Shown: positions 1-8,548 of the stretch, in pieces
Position numbering within the stretch: the first letter of the stretch is position 1
How the letters are laid out: the number at the start of each line of letters is the position of its first letter
NCBI RefSeq assembly: GCF_003219795.1
Contig: NZ_QJVC01000010.1
Coordinates: 37,395-101,394 of the forward strand
Direction: 5' to 3'
DNA from: Arthrobacter psychrolactophilus
Lineage (GTDB): Bacteria; Actinomycetota; Actinomycetes; Actinomycetales; Micrococcaceae
Length of the DNA: 64,000 nucleotides
The notes under the pieces: generated by a model
Told to the model about the DNA's origin: nothing
What the model saw: the letters and a program-made list of their open reading frames with translations, nothing else
The model's database searches: none
Made by a program: the position numbers and the translations under genes

Positions 1-830
1 AGATTTGCCAGCTGATAAGCGTTGTGTCCGGTGGTTCCGGTCAGCGCCGCCGCATCCACCGACCAGGCCGCCAGCCCCGCTGTCACGCCCAGGCCAAAGA
101 GCGTCCCGAGTAATGCCGTGGAGGTGCGGACGGAAAAGCCGTGGGCAAAATACAGCACGCCAAACATGATGGCCGAGGAGCCAACGAGGGCGACCAGGAG
201 CGGCGGCTGCCCCTGAGCCAGCGCGGGCAGGATGAACCAAGCGAGGACCGCAAAGGCGCCGCCCAAACCCACCATGGCTCGCAAGCCTCGCCAACGCGCC
301 ACGGCAACAACCACCACGGCATACACCAGAGCGAGGAGGCCCATGGGGAAGGTTCGGACGAAGTCCATGAACACATATTTGGCACCGTTATTGTCGGCGC
401 CGGTGATGCCCGGAAGCTTGGAAAGGTCGAGGTAGCTGATCTTATCGCCGGCTCGAACCGGGCGGGAAGCCTCGATGTCGGGGCTGACCACGACCGGAAC
501 GTCCGCGCTGCCCTCGACTGCCGTGTAGGCGATGAAGCAACTGGTACCGGCCAGCCCACCGGCGTTGAGTGAGCAGTCCTCAGAGATGGTGCGCTGCACA
601 CTTCCGGTCACGATGCTGGCACCGGGAGCTGCGGAATACGGGTTCGTGGCGGGAGCCTTGCCGGTATCGGCATTGGGCCACATGAACAGCATGGCGACGG
701 CCGTCAAAACGGCCAGGGGCACCAGGATCCAGCTCAGCAGCACCACGGCTCGACGGCGTAATGCCTTCCGTCGGCGCATTTGTGGCCGCGTCAACGGCGC
801 TTCCTCGGCATGTGAATGTGAATGGCCCAT
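1..830 (-). CDS. YibE/F family membrane protein, N-terminal part (runs off the left edge)
   Basis: From an ATG at 830 the frame stays open to base 1, so at least 276 codons are present and the C-terminus lies outside the window. The protein begins with a short His-rich tail (GHSHSHAEE) and a basic stretch. A first membrane helix follows (about residues 27-51), then an extracytoplasmic segment of about 110 residues holding two cysteines, then a series of hydrophobic helices from about residue 162. This order (one helix, outer domain, multi-helix core) is typical of YibE/F proteins, whose biochemical role is not established. A purine-rich GGAAGAGG lies about 15 bases before the start. The acetyltransferase gene upstream is separated by a palindromic repeat, so co-transcription is uncertain. 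The family call rests on topology and sequence feel, not on a search. Confidence 0.75.
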   Translation of the reverse strand, partial: MGHSHSHAEEAPLTRPQMRRRKALRRRAVVLLSWILVPLAVLTAVAMLFMWPNADTGKAPATNPYSAAPGASIVTGSVQRTISEDCSLNAGGLAGTSCFIAYTAVEGSADVPVVVSPDIEASRPVRAGDKISYLDLSKLPGITGADNNGAKYVFMDFVRTFPMGLLALVYAVVVVAVARWRGLRAMVGLGGAFAVLAWFILPALAQGQPPLLVALVGSSAIMFGVLYFAHGFSVRTSTALLGTLFGLGVTAGLAAWSVDAAALTGTTGHNAYQLAN

Positions 831-904
831 GAGCGGCGCGCGCCTCTTCCGTGGTTGCGTACGTCTGGATACTGCTAACTAAAAATCTCAAGGGGCCCGG
901 CCTC

Positions 905-978
905 GGATCTGTGTGGCAGTTGTTACTGAAAAACCACCGAAATTCGATGATTTTCTGTATCAACTGCCACACAGATCC
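905..978. repeat. Palindromic element, family A copy 1
   Basis: Arms GGATCTGTGTGGCAGTTG (905-922) and CAACTGCCACACAGATCC (961-978) are perfect inverted copies of 18 bases. Pairing continues inward to 932/951 with two mismatches around a GAAATTC core. A second element with the same ATCTGTGTGGCAGT outer arms sits at 35478-35547. There is no T-run at either end, so it is not a canonical terminator. It is most likely an extragenic palindromic or miniature mobile-type repeat. Confidence 0.85.
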
Positions 979-1028
979 GGAGCGGGCGCCGCTGAGGCGG
1001 CGAAGCCCCAGCTTCCCGCGACGGCTAA

Positions 1029-2018
1029 TTACTCGCCGACGACGAGTGTTTCGGTGCCGCGTACCTTGGCCGCACCCACGGAAATCATGGGGTTGACCAC
1101 GGCCGCAAGGGCTTCCATGGAGTCGTCGAGTTCCAACAGCACGGGGTACTGGTGGGTGATGAGCGCGAGCAGATCGTAGACAGCCTGCACCGCCTCATCA
1201 CGTTCGAGTGACGGCTCCACGCCAAGGAACACCTCGGAGGCGGCCGCGGCTACCTCTTCGCTGCTCTCGATGCTGCCCTGTGAGTAGCTCAGCGCAAAGG
1301 CCTGGATCTTGCCCTTTTTGCTCGGGGCAACGCCAGAGCCAAAGGCGCTAGCCGGCTCGGCACGCAGGACCAGAGCACCATGGGCGCCGGTGAGGTCATC
1401 CAAGAACATGCGCTGGACCAGGCCCGGGCTCAGCGGACCTGTGGGGTCCCACTGATTCACGGACTCGTAGTAGCGGCCCACTACATCGGTCAGCTCAACC
1501 GATCCGGTGGCCAGATCCTGCACCCGAGCCTCGGCTTCTTCCTCGGTGCCCTCACCAAACGTGGGCAGCTTCAACGCGCCGGGGCCCACTTCCACAATCC
1601 TGTTGCGCTGCAGGACAGCCAAGCCCATCGTCTCGGCGAAGGCCGCGCCCGAGGTGCCGGGGGCAACCTTGGTGCGTAACGCCGTCGTACTGACTAGGCC
1701 TGAGGCCAAGGCACCGGCGGCCTCGCCACGCAGCATGGTCAGCAAGGTAGCGCCAACGCCTGCGCGCCGATGATCCTTGGCAACCTCGACGAAGACCCAG
1801 AGTCGGGCGGGGTGCAGCTTGGTGGAATAGACGACGCCGGCCGCAACCGGAATGCCCTGATCCTCGGCCACGATGGTGCGTCGCCAGGGGTTGGCATCAG
1901 TTGCCTCAGTCAGGGCCGCCCGGAATTGCCCGGCCGGGGCCGAATCAGCGTCTCCCCAAATCTCCAAGAGAGTCAGATCGTCGCCGTCTGCCCACGGCCG
2001 GTAGACAAGTTCAGCCAT
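1029..2018 (-). CDS. GNAT family N-acetyltransferase (long form)
   Basis: A 329-residue protein, about twice the length of a single GNAT domain. The N-terminal half carries the fold: the acetyl-CoA binding loop reads HRRAGVGATLLTML (about residues 84-97), matching the Q/RxxGxG/A signature. The C-terminal half has no feature I can name and may be a second, degenerate GNAT-like domain, as in two-domain actinobacterial acetyltransferases. The ATG lies two bases after the glyS stop codon, so the two genes are very likely one transcript, with translation probably coupled because no clear ribosome binding site is seen. The substrate is unknown. Confidence 0.8.
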   Translation of the reverse strand: MAELVYRPWADGDDLTLLEIWGDADSAPAGQFRAALTEATDANPWRRTIVAEDQGIPVAAGVVYSTKLHPARLWVFVEVAKDHRRAGVGATLLTMLRGEAAGALASGLVSTTALRTKVAPGTSGAAFAETMGLAVLQRNRIVEVGPGALKLPTFGEGTEEEAEARVQDLATGSVELTDVVGRYYESVNQWDPTGPLSPGLVQRMFLDDLTGAHGALVLRAEPASAFGSGVAPSKKGKIQAFALSYSQGSIESSEEVAAAASEVFLGVEPSLERDEAVQAVYDLLALITHQYPVLLELDDSMEALAAVVNPMISVGAAKVRGTETLVVGE

Positions 2019-2020
2019 GC

Positions 2021-3406
2021 TTAGGCACCCAGAAGGCGGGTTGCCAAGTAAGCCTGAACCTGATCCAGGGGCACGCGCTCCTGGCTCATGGTGTCGCGTT
2101 CGCGGATGGTCACGGCGTTGTCTTCGAGGGTGTCGAAGTCAACGGTGATGCAGAACGGGGTTCCGATCTCATCCTGGCGACGGTAGCGGCGGCCGATGGC
2201 GCCGGCGTCGTCGAACTCGATGTTCCAGTGCTTGCGCAGCGTGTTGGCGAGTTCCTTGGCCTTCGGGGACAGGTCCTCGTTGCGGCTGAGCGGCAGAACG
2301 GCAGCCTTGACGGGGGCCAGACGCGGATCCAGCTTCAGAACGGTGCGCTTGTCCACGCCGCCCTTAGCGTTGGGGGCTTCATCCTCGACGAAAGCGTCCA
2401 CGAGGAAGGCCATCATGGAGCGGGTCAAACCGAAGGACGGCTCGATCACGTAAGGGGTGAAACGCTCGCCCGTGGCCTGGTTGAAATAGCTCAACTCGGT
2501 ACCGGAGCCCTTGGTGTGTGAGCTCAGGTCGTAGTCGGTGCGGTTAGCGACACCCATGAGCTCGCCCCACTGGGAACCCTGGAAGCCAAAGTTGTACTCG
2601 AAGTCGATGGTGCCGGCGGAGTAGTGCGCGCGCTCGTCCTCGGGGACATCGAAGCGGCGCATGTTCTCCGGGTTGATACCCAAGTCAATGAACCAGTCCC
2701 AGCACAGCTCGACCCATTCCTTGAACCACTTGTCGGCCTCTTCGCCGGGCACAAAGAACTCGATTTCCATCTGCTCGAACTCGCGCGTGCGGAAGATGAA
2801 GTTTCCGGGCGTGATCTCGTTGCGGAACGCCTTACCGATCTGGCCGATGCCGAACGGGGGCTTCTTACGGCTGGTAGTCAGCACGTTGTTGAAGTTCACG
2901 AAGATGCCCTGGGCGGTTTCCGGACGCATGTAGGCCATGCCGGATTCGCTGTCGACCGGGCCGAGGAAGGTCTTCATCAGGCCGGAGAACAGCTGCGGTT
3001 CGGTCCACTGACCCTTGGTGCCGCAGTCGGGGCAGACGATGTCGTCCATGCCATTTTCGGGATCGCGCTTCTTCTTCGCTACGAACGCCTCGATGAGGTG
3101 ATCCTGGCGGTGACGCTTGTGGCACTGGGTGCACTCGACCAGCGGGTCGGTGAACGTGGCGACGTGGCCCGAGGCTGCCCACACGGCCTTGGGCAAGATG
3201 ATGGAGGAGTCAAGTCCCACCATGTCTTCGCGTCCGCGAACGAAGGACTGCCACCATTCGCGCTTGATGTTTTCCTTCAGCTCAACACCGAGGGGGCCAT
3301 AATCCCAGGCCGACCGTGAACCGCCGTAGATTTCACCGGCCTGAAAAACAAAGCCGCGACGTTTCGCGAGTGAGATGACCAGATCAAGCTTGGACTGAGG
3401 CGCCAC
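2021..3406 (-). CDS. glyS: Glycine--tRNA ligase (dimeric class II type)
   Basis: Charges tRNA-Gly with glycine in the cytoplasm. The 461-residue length and single-chain layout fit the eukaryote-like alpha2 enzyme used by actinobacteria, not the alpha2beta2 form. Visible class II features are the motif around [14 protein letters not shown], the motif 2 region [14 protein letters not shown], and a C-terminal anticodon-binding domain (about residues 355-455). Residues around 95-130 hold paired cysteines (ECTQCHK and CPDCGTKG) that look like a zinc-binding insertion. The start is a GTG with an AGGAG site seven bases upstream. The acetyltransferase gene follows directly. No T-box leader is visible; the alarmone synthetase gene lies divergently upstream. 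Confidence 0.96.
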   Translation of the reverse strand: MAPQSKLDLVISLAKRRGFVFQAGEIYGGSRSAWDYGPLGVELKENIKREWWQSFVRGREDMVGLDSSIILPKAVWAASGHVATFTDPLVECTQCHKRHRQDHLIEAFVAKKKRDPENGMDDIVCPDCGTKGQWTEPQLFSGLMKTFLGPVDSESGMAYMRPETAQGIFVNFNNVLTTSRKKPPFGIGQIGKAFRNEITPGNFIFRTREFEQMEIEFFVPGEEADKWFKEWVELCWDWFIDLGINPENMRRFDVPEDERAHYSAGTIDFEYNFGFQGSQWGELMGVANRTDYDLSSHTKGSGTELSYFNQATGERFTPYVIEPSFGLTRSMMAFLVDAFVEDEAPNAKGGVDKRTVLKLDPRLAPVKAAVLPLSRNEDLSPKAKELANTLRKHWNIEFDDAGAIGRRYRRQDEIGTPFCITVDFDTLEDNAVTIRERDTMSQERVPLDQVQAYLATRLLGA

Positions 3407-3683
3407 TTAATTACTCCTATTATTTACGAGGCCGCTGGGTGCGGTCCGTCCGTTGCTAACACTACCGGTGGGTTTGGGTTTGCGGGAATTATTTGCCCGG
3501 TTGTGTGCTGGTTGACACGTGTGCACGCCACGAGCCGCCGCGGGGGGCGCCGCGGTGGCGAGGCGGTGGCCCCGCCACCGGCGAGTCCCCAGTTTCCTAT
3601 GCTTATTATGGTCAGACTCATCTCCATCGACGTCACGAGGGAACAGCAATGACACGATCCAGGCACCAACAGGTGACTCGCGC

Positions 3684-4376
3684 ATGATCGAACTCAATGA
3701 GTGGTTCGACAGCAGTGACCCAGCGGTCGTGCAACGAATGAACGAGGGAAAACAGCTGCGCGAGGGGCTGGCCCGCTTCATGCTCAACTACCAGTTCGCG
3801 ATTGAGGAGGTCATGACAAAGATCAACATCCTCAAAACTGAGTTCGAGCATCTGCATGATTACAGTCCCATAGAACACGTTAGTTCGCGCCTGAAATCCC
3901 CCGAGAGCCTGCTCGAGAAGGCCCGGCGCCGCGACATCCCGCTCACTTTCGAGTCGTTGAGCGCGAACGTGCTCGATGTGGCCGGGGTGCGGATTGTGTG
4001 CAGCTTTCAGTCGGATGCCTACTGGCTCGCCAAGATGATCGGCTCACAGCAAGACATCACCGTGGTGGCGATCAAGGATTACATCGCCAACCCCAAACCC
4101 AATGGGTACAAGAGCCTTCACCTCATCGTCCGGGTGCCGATCTTCTTATCGGAATCCATCCAGAACATGCACGTCGAATTGCAGATCCGCACCGTGGCGA
4201 TGGATTTCTGGGCGAGCCTCGAGCACAAGATTTACTACAAGTACGATCACGCCATCCCGGCCTCCATCCTCGCGGAGCTCAAGGATGCGGCCGCCGTGGC
4301 CAGCCGACTCGACACCAAGATGGAACGCATCCACGAGGATGTCCAAGGCAAGATCCCACGGAGCACATCCAGCTAA
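3684..4376 (+). CDS. Small alarmone synthetase (RelA/SpoT synthetase domain only)
   Basis: Predicted GTP pyrophosphokinase making (p)ppGpp from ATP and GTP/GDP. At 230 residues it has only the synthetase domain: no HD hydrolase, TGS or ACT part, as in RelP/RelQ-type enzymes. Diagnostic stretches are NPKPNGYKSLHL (from about residue 136) for nucleotide and pyrophosphate binding and ELQIRT (about 165-170) followed by DFWASLEHKIYYK. The open frame extends upstream to 3519, but that part is low-complexity and unlike the family. The ATG at 3684 has AGGTGA ten bases before it and gives the usual family N-terminus. The gene is divergent from glyS. A strong hairpin follows the stop. I cannot decide between RelP and RelQ type. 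Confidence 0.9.
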   Translation: MIELNEWFDSSDPAVVQRMNEGKQLREGLARFMLNYQFAIEEVMTKINILKTEFEHLHDYSPIEHVSSRLKSPESLLEKARRRDIPLTFESLSANVLDVAGVRIVCSFQSDAYWLAKMIGSQQDITVVAIKDYIANPKPNGYKSLHLIVRVPIFLSESIQNMHVELQIRTVAMDFWASLEHKIYYKYDHAIPASILAELKDAAAVASRLDTKMERIHEDVQGKIPRSTSS

Positions 4377-4392
4377 ATCGCGAGTTCCCCAC

Positions 4393-4423
4393 GCTGCCTT
4401 GCGGGGTTACACCGCAAGGCAGC
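4393..4423. terminator. Hairpin between convergent genes, likely bidirectional terminator
   Basis: GCTGCCTTGCGG (4393-4404) pairs perfectly with CCGCAAGGCAGC (4412-4423) around a seven-base loop. It sits 16 bases after the alarmone synthetase stop and 15 bases from the lactonase stop. A short TTTT tract follows on the plus strand after six bases. Confidence 0.75.
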
Positions 4424-4437
4424 TGAAGATTTTGGGG

Positions 4438-5517
4438 CTAGGCCAGCACGATGCAGGTGGGGCTGCCGAATTCCACGGACTGCACGGGCTCCGCGCCCGG
4501 CAAACCCTGCTCGTCGAGCGCGAACACGGCAACGGTGTTGGAGAGCTGGTTCGCCACATAGATCCTGTTCCGGAGCGCATCCACGGCAAAGTGGCGCGGC
4601 CAGTTACCTCCGCTGGCGACACCTCGAAGGAAACGCGGCGGCGTTCCCGTGCGCCCGCTGACCTCGGACCCCTCGGCAGCTAAGCCACTGACGTCTAACA
4701 CCACCAGTGTGTTGGGGCCACGAACAGCGGCATACAACTTGCTGCCGTCCTCCGAGAGTTGAATATGGGAGGGGAAGAATTCCGTAGCGCTCTCTACCGC
4801 GGCGACGTTTTCGGCCAGCGGAGTTCTCAGGAGCCAGCGCCAGAAGTAATCGCCTCCGTCGTCCCGCGGGGTGCGCTTGAGAACGTGCAGGTGCCCATCC
4901 AGCTCTCCGGCCACGAGGAGATAGTCCCCCTTTAGCACCAGATGCCGAGGCCCTGTTCCCGGTGGCAACTGCGCCGAACCCAACAAGGCAAAGTTGTGGG
5001 CAGCGAGCGAGTACTCATCCACACGATCCGCTCCCAAATCCGCCACGAGCGCTGTCCCCCACTCCGTCGGCACCACCTGATGCGCATGAGATTCTCCTTG
5101 GCGGTCGGGAACCGGGCCACTGCCGGGGTGCGCCAGAATCCGCGGAGCCACCGCATCACCACTGAGCACACTCGCCAACGGAATGACAGATGCCGTGCCC
5201 GATGAATAGTTAGCCACCCATGCCTGATCCTCGAGCAAGGCCACATGGCAAGAATCGGCACCGCCCGTAGCTGCCCGCCCCACAACATCGAGCGTCAGCG
5301 GGTCGACCGCGACAACATGGCCGTGCGGGCCTTCTTCAGCGGCCAGCAAATACTCGCCCGCGGCAATGACGAACGACGGATTCACCAGCGCTGAACCCGT
5401 GGCCAGCGGCTCGCCCACCATTCCCTCGGCCGTAGCGCCAAAGCGAATCAGCCCAGGACCGGCCCCATAGCCTTCTTCGGTATAGCCGCTGACGATAATG
5501 TCCAGGTTGTGGGGCAT
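4438..5517 (-). CDS. Lactonase family protein (seven-bladed beta-propeller, 6-phosphogluconolactonase-like)
   Basis: A 359-residue protein of the family that includes E. coli YbhE-type 6-phosphogluconolactonase and other sugar or cycloacid lactonases. Repeating blade-like segments run throughout. Family hallmarks include SHAHQVVPTEWG (about residues 141-152), GTGPRHLVLKGDYL (about 184-197), FPSHIQLSEDGSKLYAAVRG (about 249-268) and WPRHFAVDALRNRIYVAN (about 302-319), with the histidines and arginine that line the propeller pocket in relatives. A GAGGAGA ribosome binding site precedes the ATG. It is monocistronic and divergent from the PadR gene, with which it shares a 97-base spacer. The exact lactone substrate cannot be read from sequence. 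Confidence 0.85.
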   Translation of the reverse strand: MPHNLDIIVSGYTEEGYGAGPGLIRFGATAEGMVGEPLATGSALVNPSFVIAAGEYLLAAEEGPHGHVVAVDPLTLDVVGRAATGGADSCHVALLEDQAWVANYSSGTASVIPLASVLSGDAVAPRILAHPGSGPVPDRQGESHAHQVVPTEWGTALVADLGADRVDEYSLAAHNFALLGSAQLPPGTGPRHLVLKGDYLLVAGELDGHLHVLKRTPRDDGGDYFWRWLLRTPLAENVAAVESATEFFPSHIQLSEDGSKLYAAVRGPNTLVVLDVSGLAAEGSEVSGRTGTPPRFLRGVASGGNWPRHFAVDALRNRIYVANQLSNTVAVFALDEQGLPGAEPVQSVEFGSPTCIVLA

Positions 5518-5599
5518 GAGAAGTCTCCTCGTCGTTGAATGCTGTGTCCACGCTATCGCGTCTCATCGCTCAAAGCATTGCACCATATGCACGTCACAA

Positions 5600-5622
5600 G
5601 GTACCGTGCATTGCATGGTACC
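5600..5622. promoter_or_regulatory. Candidate PadR autoregulatory operator overlapping the start codon
   Basis: A 23-base dyad with GGTACC at both ends (5600-5605 and 5617-5622) and 10 of 11 paired positions matching covers the ATG at 5615. A TTGCAC hexamer at 5578-5583 could be the -35 box of a promoter whose transcript starts almost at the ATG. No Shine-Dalgarno sequence precedes the ATG, which fits a leaderless message. Regulation by PadR is inferred. Confidence 0.55.
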
Positions 5623-5962
5623 CAATGACAGCGTCAGTTCTAACCTCCGCAAGGGGGTTTTGGAGTACTGCGTCCTCGCCATGATCGGCGGCGGCGACAT
5701 GTACGGCCTGGACATCGCCAATGGTCTCCAGCGCCGCGGTCTACTCACGAGCGAGGGCACTCTATATCCGCTCCTGGCTCGACTGCGCCGCAATGGCCTC
5801 GTCGACACGAGCTGGCGGGAATCGCTCCAGGGCGCGCCTCGTCGTTACTACACCCTCACCGCCGCGGGGCACGATTCGCTCGCCACCTTCGCGAGCATCT
5901 GGGACACCTTTAGCGCCTCCGTCACCGAAATCCTCACCTCAACTCCGGGAGAAACGCCATGA
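5615..5962 (+). CDS. PadR family transcriptional regulator
   Basis: A 115-residue winged-helix repressor. The segment from LRKGVLEYCVLAMI through GGGDMYGLDIANGLQRRG and GTLYPLLARLRRNGLV is the PadR helix-turn-helix and wing, and PRRYYTLTAAGH is the conserved beta-wing. The longer frame from 5498 has an unlikely N-terminus, and the ATG at 5615 gives the normal start. The gene overlaps the next one by four bases (ATGA), so the two are co-translated. PadR plus a HAAS-type membrane protein is a recurrent pair in Gram-positives, in which PadR usually represses its own operon. The ligand is unknown. Confidence 0.92.
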   Translation: MVPNDSVSSNLRKGVLEYCVLAMIGGGDMYGLDIANGLQRRGLLTSEGTLYPLLARLRRNGLVDTSWRESLQGAPRRYYTLTAAGHDSLATFASIWDTFSASVTEILTSTPGETP

Positions 5963-6582
5963 ATCACGACACCGACATCCCTGAGGTTCGTCACTATTTG
6001 GCAGCCCTGGAAACTCGACTGGCCCAGCTCCCTCCCGAGCAATCCGAGGAGATCGTCTTTGGTGTGCGCGAGCATATCTCCGATGCCTTGAGCCGGGATG
6101 ATCGCTCTCTCGCCGAGATCTTGGCGGCTCTGGGAACGCCCGACGACGTCGCCTCGGGACTGGCTGACACGGCGCCTCCGCCGCCCCTCACCTCATACCC
6201 GCAGCCCGCCGCGGCACTGCGCCGGCAATCCTCAACGCTCTGGGTGGTCGCAACCGCTATCTTGCTTCCCTTTGGCGCATTCCTCGCAGGCGTTGGCTGG
6301 CTCTTCGGAGTCGCCGGGCTCTGGATGGGCACACGCTGGAGGACCTGGGAAAAGATCCTAGGTACCTTGGTTCTGCCTTTTGGCGTTGTGGGAGCGCGGT
6401 ACCTAGCGTTCTTGCCTCTCTGGGGGCCGCTGGGCACTGATGCACAGACCAGCAATCCTCTGGAGGGCGCCGTGTTCCCGGGCTTGTCGTTGGGTGGAAC
6501 CGTTGCCTTGGCCTGTGTGCCTCTTGCCGTCGCCAGTTACCTCCTGATTGTGGGGCTACGGCGCACGCCGGCACGGCCCTGA
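5959..6582 (+). CDS. HAAS-domain membrane protein, partner of PadR
   Basis: A 207-residue protein. Residues about 1-65 form a helical cytoplasmic domain (VRHYLAALETRLAQLPPEQ, then GVREHISDAL and EILAALGTPDDVASGLAD) typical of the HAAS/DUF1700 class. A proline-rich linker follows, then about four membrane helices: around residues 95-115, 117-125 extended, 134-155 and 170-198. The start overlaps the PadR stop by four bases. Such proteins are thought to act with PadR regulators in envelope or efflux responses, but no biochemical role is established for this one. No transporter is encoded next to it. Confidence 0.8.
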   Translation: MNHDTDIPEVRHYLAALETRLAQLPPEQSEEIVFGVREHISDALSRDDRSLAEILAALGTPDDVASGLADTAPPPPLTSYPQPAAALRRQSSTLWVVATAILLPFGAFLAGVGWLFGVAGLWMGTRWRTWEKILGTLVLPFGVVGARYLAFLPLWGPLGTDAQTSNPLEGAVFPGLSLGGTVALACVPLAVASYLLIVGLRRTPARP

Positions 6583-6639
6583 GCCTTCGGATTTGCGCGA
6601 GCGTCCCGCGCAGTCCGCTCGATACGGCACAATTAAGGT

Positions 6640-6870
6640 ATGAGTTCACATGAGATCATCGAAATCCCCATCCGCGACGACATGATCCGCCTAGGCCAGC
6701 TGCTCAAGCTTGCCAGCCTGGTCGAGGACGGCGTTGAAGCCACCGAGCTCATTAAGAATGGCCTAGTTAAGGTCAACGATGAGATCGATGACCGCCGCGG
6801 CCGCCAGCTCCACCCGGGCGATACCGTCACGGTTAACGGCGAAACTGTTCGCATCACCACCGGGGGCTAA
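6640..6870 (+). CDS. S4 domain RNA-binding protein (YaaA/RlbA-like)
   Basis: A 76-residue protein that is essentially one S4 domain: IRLGQLLKLASLVEDGVEA, KNGLVKVNDEIDDRRGRQL, then HPGDTVTVNGETVRI. This is the RNA-binding alpha-L module seen in ribosomal protein S4, RluA enzymes and the stand-alone YaaA/RlbA family. It is presumably an RNA- or ribosome-binding cytoplasmic protein, with no target known here. AAGGT abuts the ATG, so the message may be nearly leaderless. A strong hairpin follows between it and the convergent hydrolase gene. Confidence 0.9.
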   Translation: MSSHEIIEIPIRDDMIRLGQLLKLASLVEDGVEATELIKNGLVKVNDEIDDRRGRQLHPGDTVTVNGETVRITTGG

Positions 6871-6895
6871 CTCCCCCGGCCAACGACCGAGCGAA

Positions 6896-6932
6896 ACGGC
6901 GGCACCCCACGTGGGTGCCGCCGTCGTTCTTT
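6896..6932. terminator. Rho-independent terminator between convergent genes
   Basis: ACGGCGGCACCC (6896-6907) pairs with GGGTGCCGCCGT (6913-6924) across a short loop, and CGTTCTTT follows on the plus strand. It serves the S4 gene and may also stop transcription from the hydrolase gene. Confidence 0.8.
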
Positions 6933-6941
6933 AACAAAGCG

Positions 6942-7583
6942 TTACTTGGCGTTGAGGACCTTGAACTGCAAGAACTCGCCCACATGGGAGATTTCCTGGG
7001 CGTTGATGCCATGCATAATCCCCGCGTACAGGACCTTGGTGAGTTTCACGTGAGCGTGCGCCCAGGTGTTCGTCGACTCGATGGCCGCCGCAGGAATGAC
7101 GGGATCGGCCTGGTCGCGGCCCCAGAAAAGCTCGGGCTTGTGCGCTGCCACGGCGGCGTCGTCAAAGTACAGATCCCCCTCGGCCTCGACCACGAAGCCG
7201 GACAGGCCCACCACGGCGGCATAGTCCGCGGGTCGGTGACGCATAAGCGTCGTGGCCATGCACATGCCCTGCGAGAAGCCCAGCAGGCTCACCGAGGTGT
7301 GGTTCGTGCGCACGCTCTCAATCCACAGTTCGACGGCGGACGCGGACTCGGTCACGGTCGTCACCGAGTAGCCCAGATCGTTGCGCAACGGGAACCAGGA
7401 GTAGCCCGGACCTGCCTGGAGCGGGGCGCGCACCGAGGCGACGGTGAATTCTGCCGGGAGCTGTTCGGCCAGCGAGAACAGGTCAGCCTCATCGGCTCCG
7501 TAACCGTGGAAAATGACCAGCAGGGGCGTTCCGGGGCGCTCATTTTCGGGGCGGGACCAGAGTACTGTGGGAGATTCTTTCAT
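6942..7583 (-). CDS. Alpha/beta hydrolase (phospholipase/carboxylesterase type)
   Basis: A 213-residue cytoplasmic serine hydrolase close to the acyl-protein-thioesterase/YpfH group. The oxyanion stretch is VIFHGYGADEADL (about residues 23-35), the nucleophile serine lies in GFSQG (S104), and the acid and histidine are likely in GRDQADPVIP (about D159) and GIMHGI (about H191). Length and motif spacing match the family. GGAAAG precedes the ATG. The gene is single and divergent from the SGNH hydrolase gene 80 bases away. The physiological ester is unknown. Confidence 0.88.
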   Translation of the reverse strand: MKESPTVLWSRPENERPGTPLLVIFHGYGADEADLFSLAEQLPAEFTVASVRAPLQAGPGYSWFPLRNDLGYSVTTVTESASAVELWIESVRTNHTSVSLLGFSQGMCMATTLMRHRPADYAAVVGLSGFVVEAEGDLYFDDAAVAAHKPELFWGRDQADPVIPAAAIESTNTWAHAHVKLTKVLYAGIMHGINAQEISHVGEFLQFKVLNAK

Positions 7584-7663
7584 GGTGCCATCTTTCCATG
7601 AGCGCCAGCCCCAGCAGAAACGAGGGTAGCCAAAAAGGTTAGTTCCCGGGCAGTATTAAGTAT

Positions 7664-8458
7664 GTGAATGAATCATTAATACAGCATCCCTGGACCCGCT
7701 ATGTCGCCATGGGCGATTCCTTCACGGAAGGCATTGGCGACCCGGAACCGAGCAGCCCCGGGGGCCACCGCGGTTGGGCCGATCGCGTTGCCGAACAGCT
7801 CGGCCAGAAAACAGAAGACTTCAAGTACGCCAATCTTGCCATTCGCGGCCGACTCCTCGGACAGATCTTGAGCGAGCAACTGGAACCAGCGCTGGCCCTG
7901 AAACCAGACCTCATCAGCATCTCAGCTGGCGGTAACGACCTTATCCGCCCCGGCTCGGATCCGGACGCTCTCGCAGATCAGCTCGACCAGGCGGTCGGCA
8001 CGATGGCAGCTAGCGGCGCCACCGTGTTGCTGCTCAACGGCCCCGATATTCGCGACACCCCCGTGCTGGGCATGGTGCGCGGCCGGGTGGCCATCTATAA
8101 CGAAAACCTGCGCACTATCGCCGCCCGCCATGATGCCATCGTGGGCGATATGTGGTCGCTGCGACAGCTGTCCGACACCCGGATGTGGGATGCGGACCGG
8201 CTCCACTTCTCGCCTCTTGGCCATCACACGATCGCCATGATGGTCCTGGAGGCGCTCAACGTTGAACACACCCTCCTGCCGCAGGAACCCATCGCTTTGC
8301 CGCCGCGTCGCTGGCAGGAAGCCCGGACCGAGGATCTTGTCTGGGCCCGGGAATTCTTGTTCCCGTGGGTGCTGCGCCGACTGCGCCACCAATCCTCCGG
8401 CGACGGGATCTCCGCCAAACGTCCCCTTCCCGGACCCGTATTTGGGCCCGAGAAGTAG
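7664..8458 (+). CDS. SGNH/GDSL-type hydrolase
   Basis: A 264-residue esterase-fold protein without a signal peptide. It shows all four SGNH blocks: the nucleophile in YVAMGDSFTEG (S19), block II glycine in NLAIRGRLL, block III GGND in SISAGGNDLIRP, and the catalytic Asp-His in ADRLHFSPLGH. The start is GTG at 7664. A TATTAAGT sequence lies only a few bases upstream with no ribosome binding site, so translation may be leaderless. The last 60 residues are an Arg/Pro-rich extension beyond the catalytic domain. The substrate (lipid, acetylated sugar or other ester) cannot be told. Confidence 0.88.
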   Translation: MNESLIQHPWTRYVAMGDSFTEGIGDPEPSSPGGHRGWADRVAEQLGQKTEDFKYANLAIRGRLLGQILSEQLEPALALKPDLISISAGGNDLIRPGSDPDALADQLDQAVGTMAASGATVLLLNGPDIRDTPVLGMVRGRVAIYNENLRTIAARHDAIVGDMWSLRQLSDTRMWDADRLHFSPLGHHTIAMMVLEALNVEHTLLPQEPIALPPRRWQEARTEDLVWAREFLFPWVLRRLRHQSSGDGISAKRPLPGPVFGPEK

Positions 8459-8548
8459 CCACCTCCGCAACACGGGAAGTTTGCTGATTTTCCGGGCTAG
8501 GATGAGGGTAGGCGCCTATTTTGGCACCCTATCTAGAAGAGGTGCGTT

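Noticed and set aside
831-1028. Possible small gene (MAVVTEKPPKFDDF...) in the spacer
   Set aside because: The frame runs across the palindromic element and into the acetyltransferase gene in antisense, and has no ribosome binding site or homologue-like features.
3407-3683. Search for a T-box or other leader RNA between glyS and the alarmone synthetase gene
   Set aside because: No specifier-loop or T-box sequence (TGGNACCGCG-like) is visible on the minus strand. The spacer shows only GC-rich sequence and short dyads.
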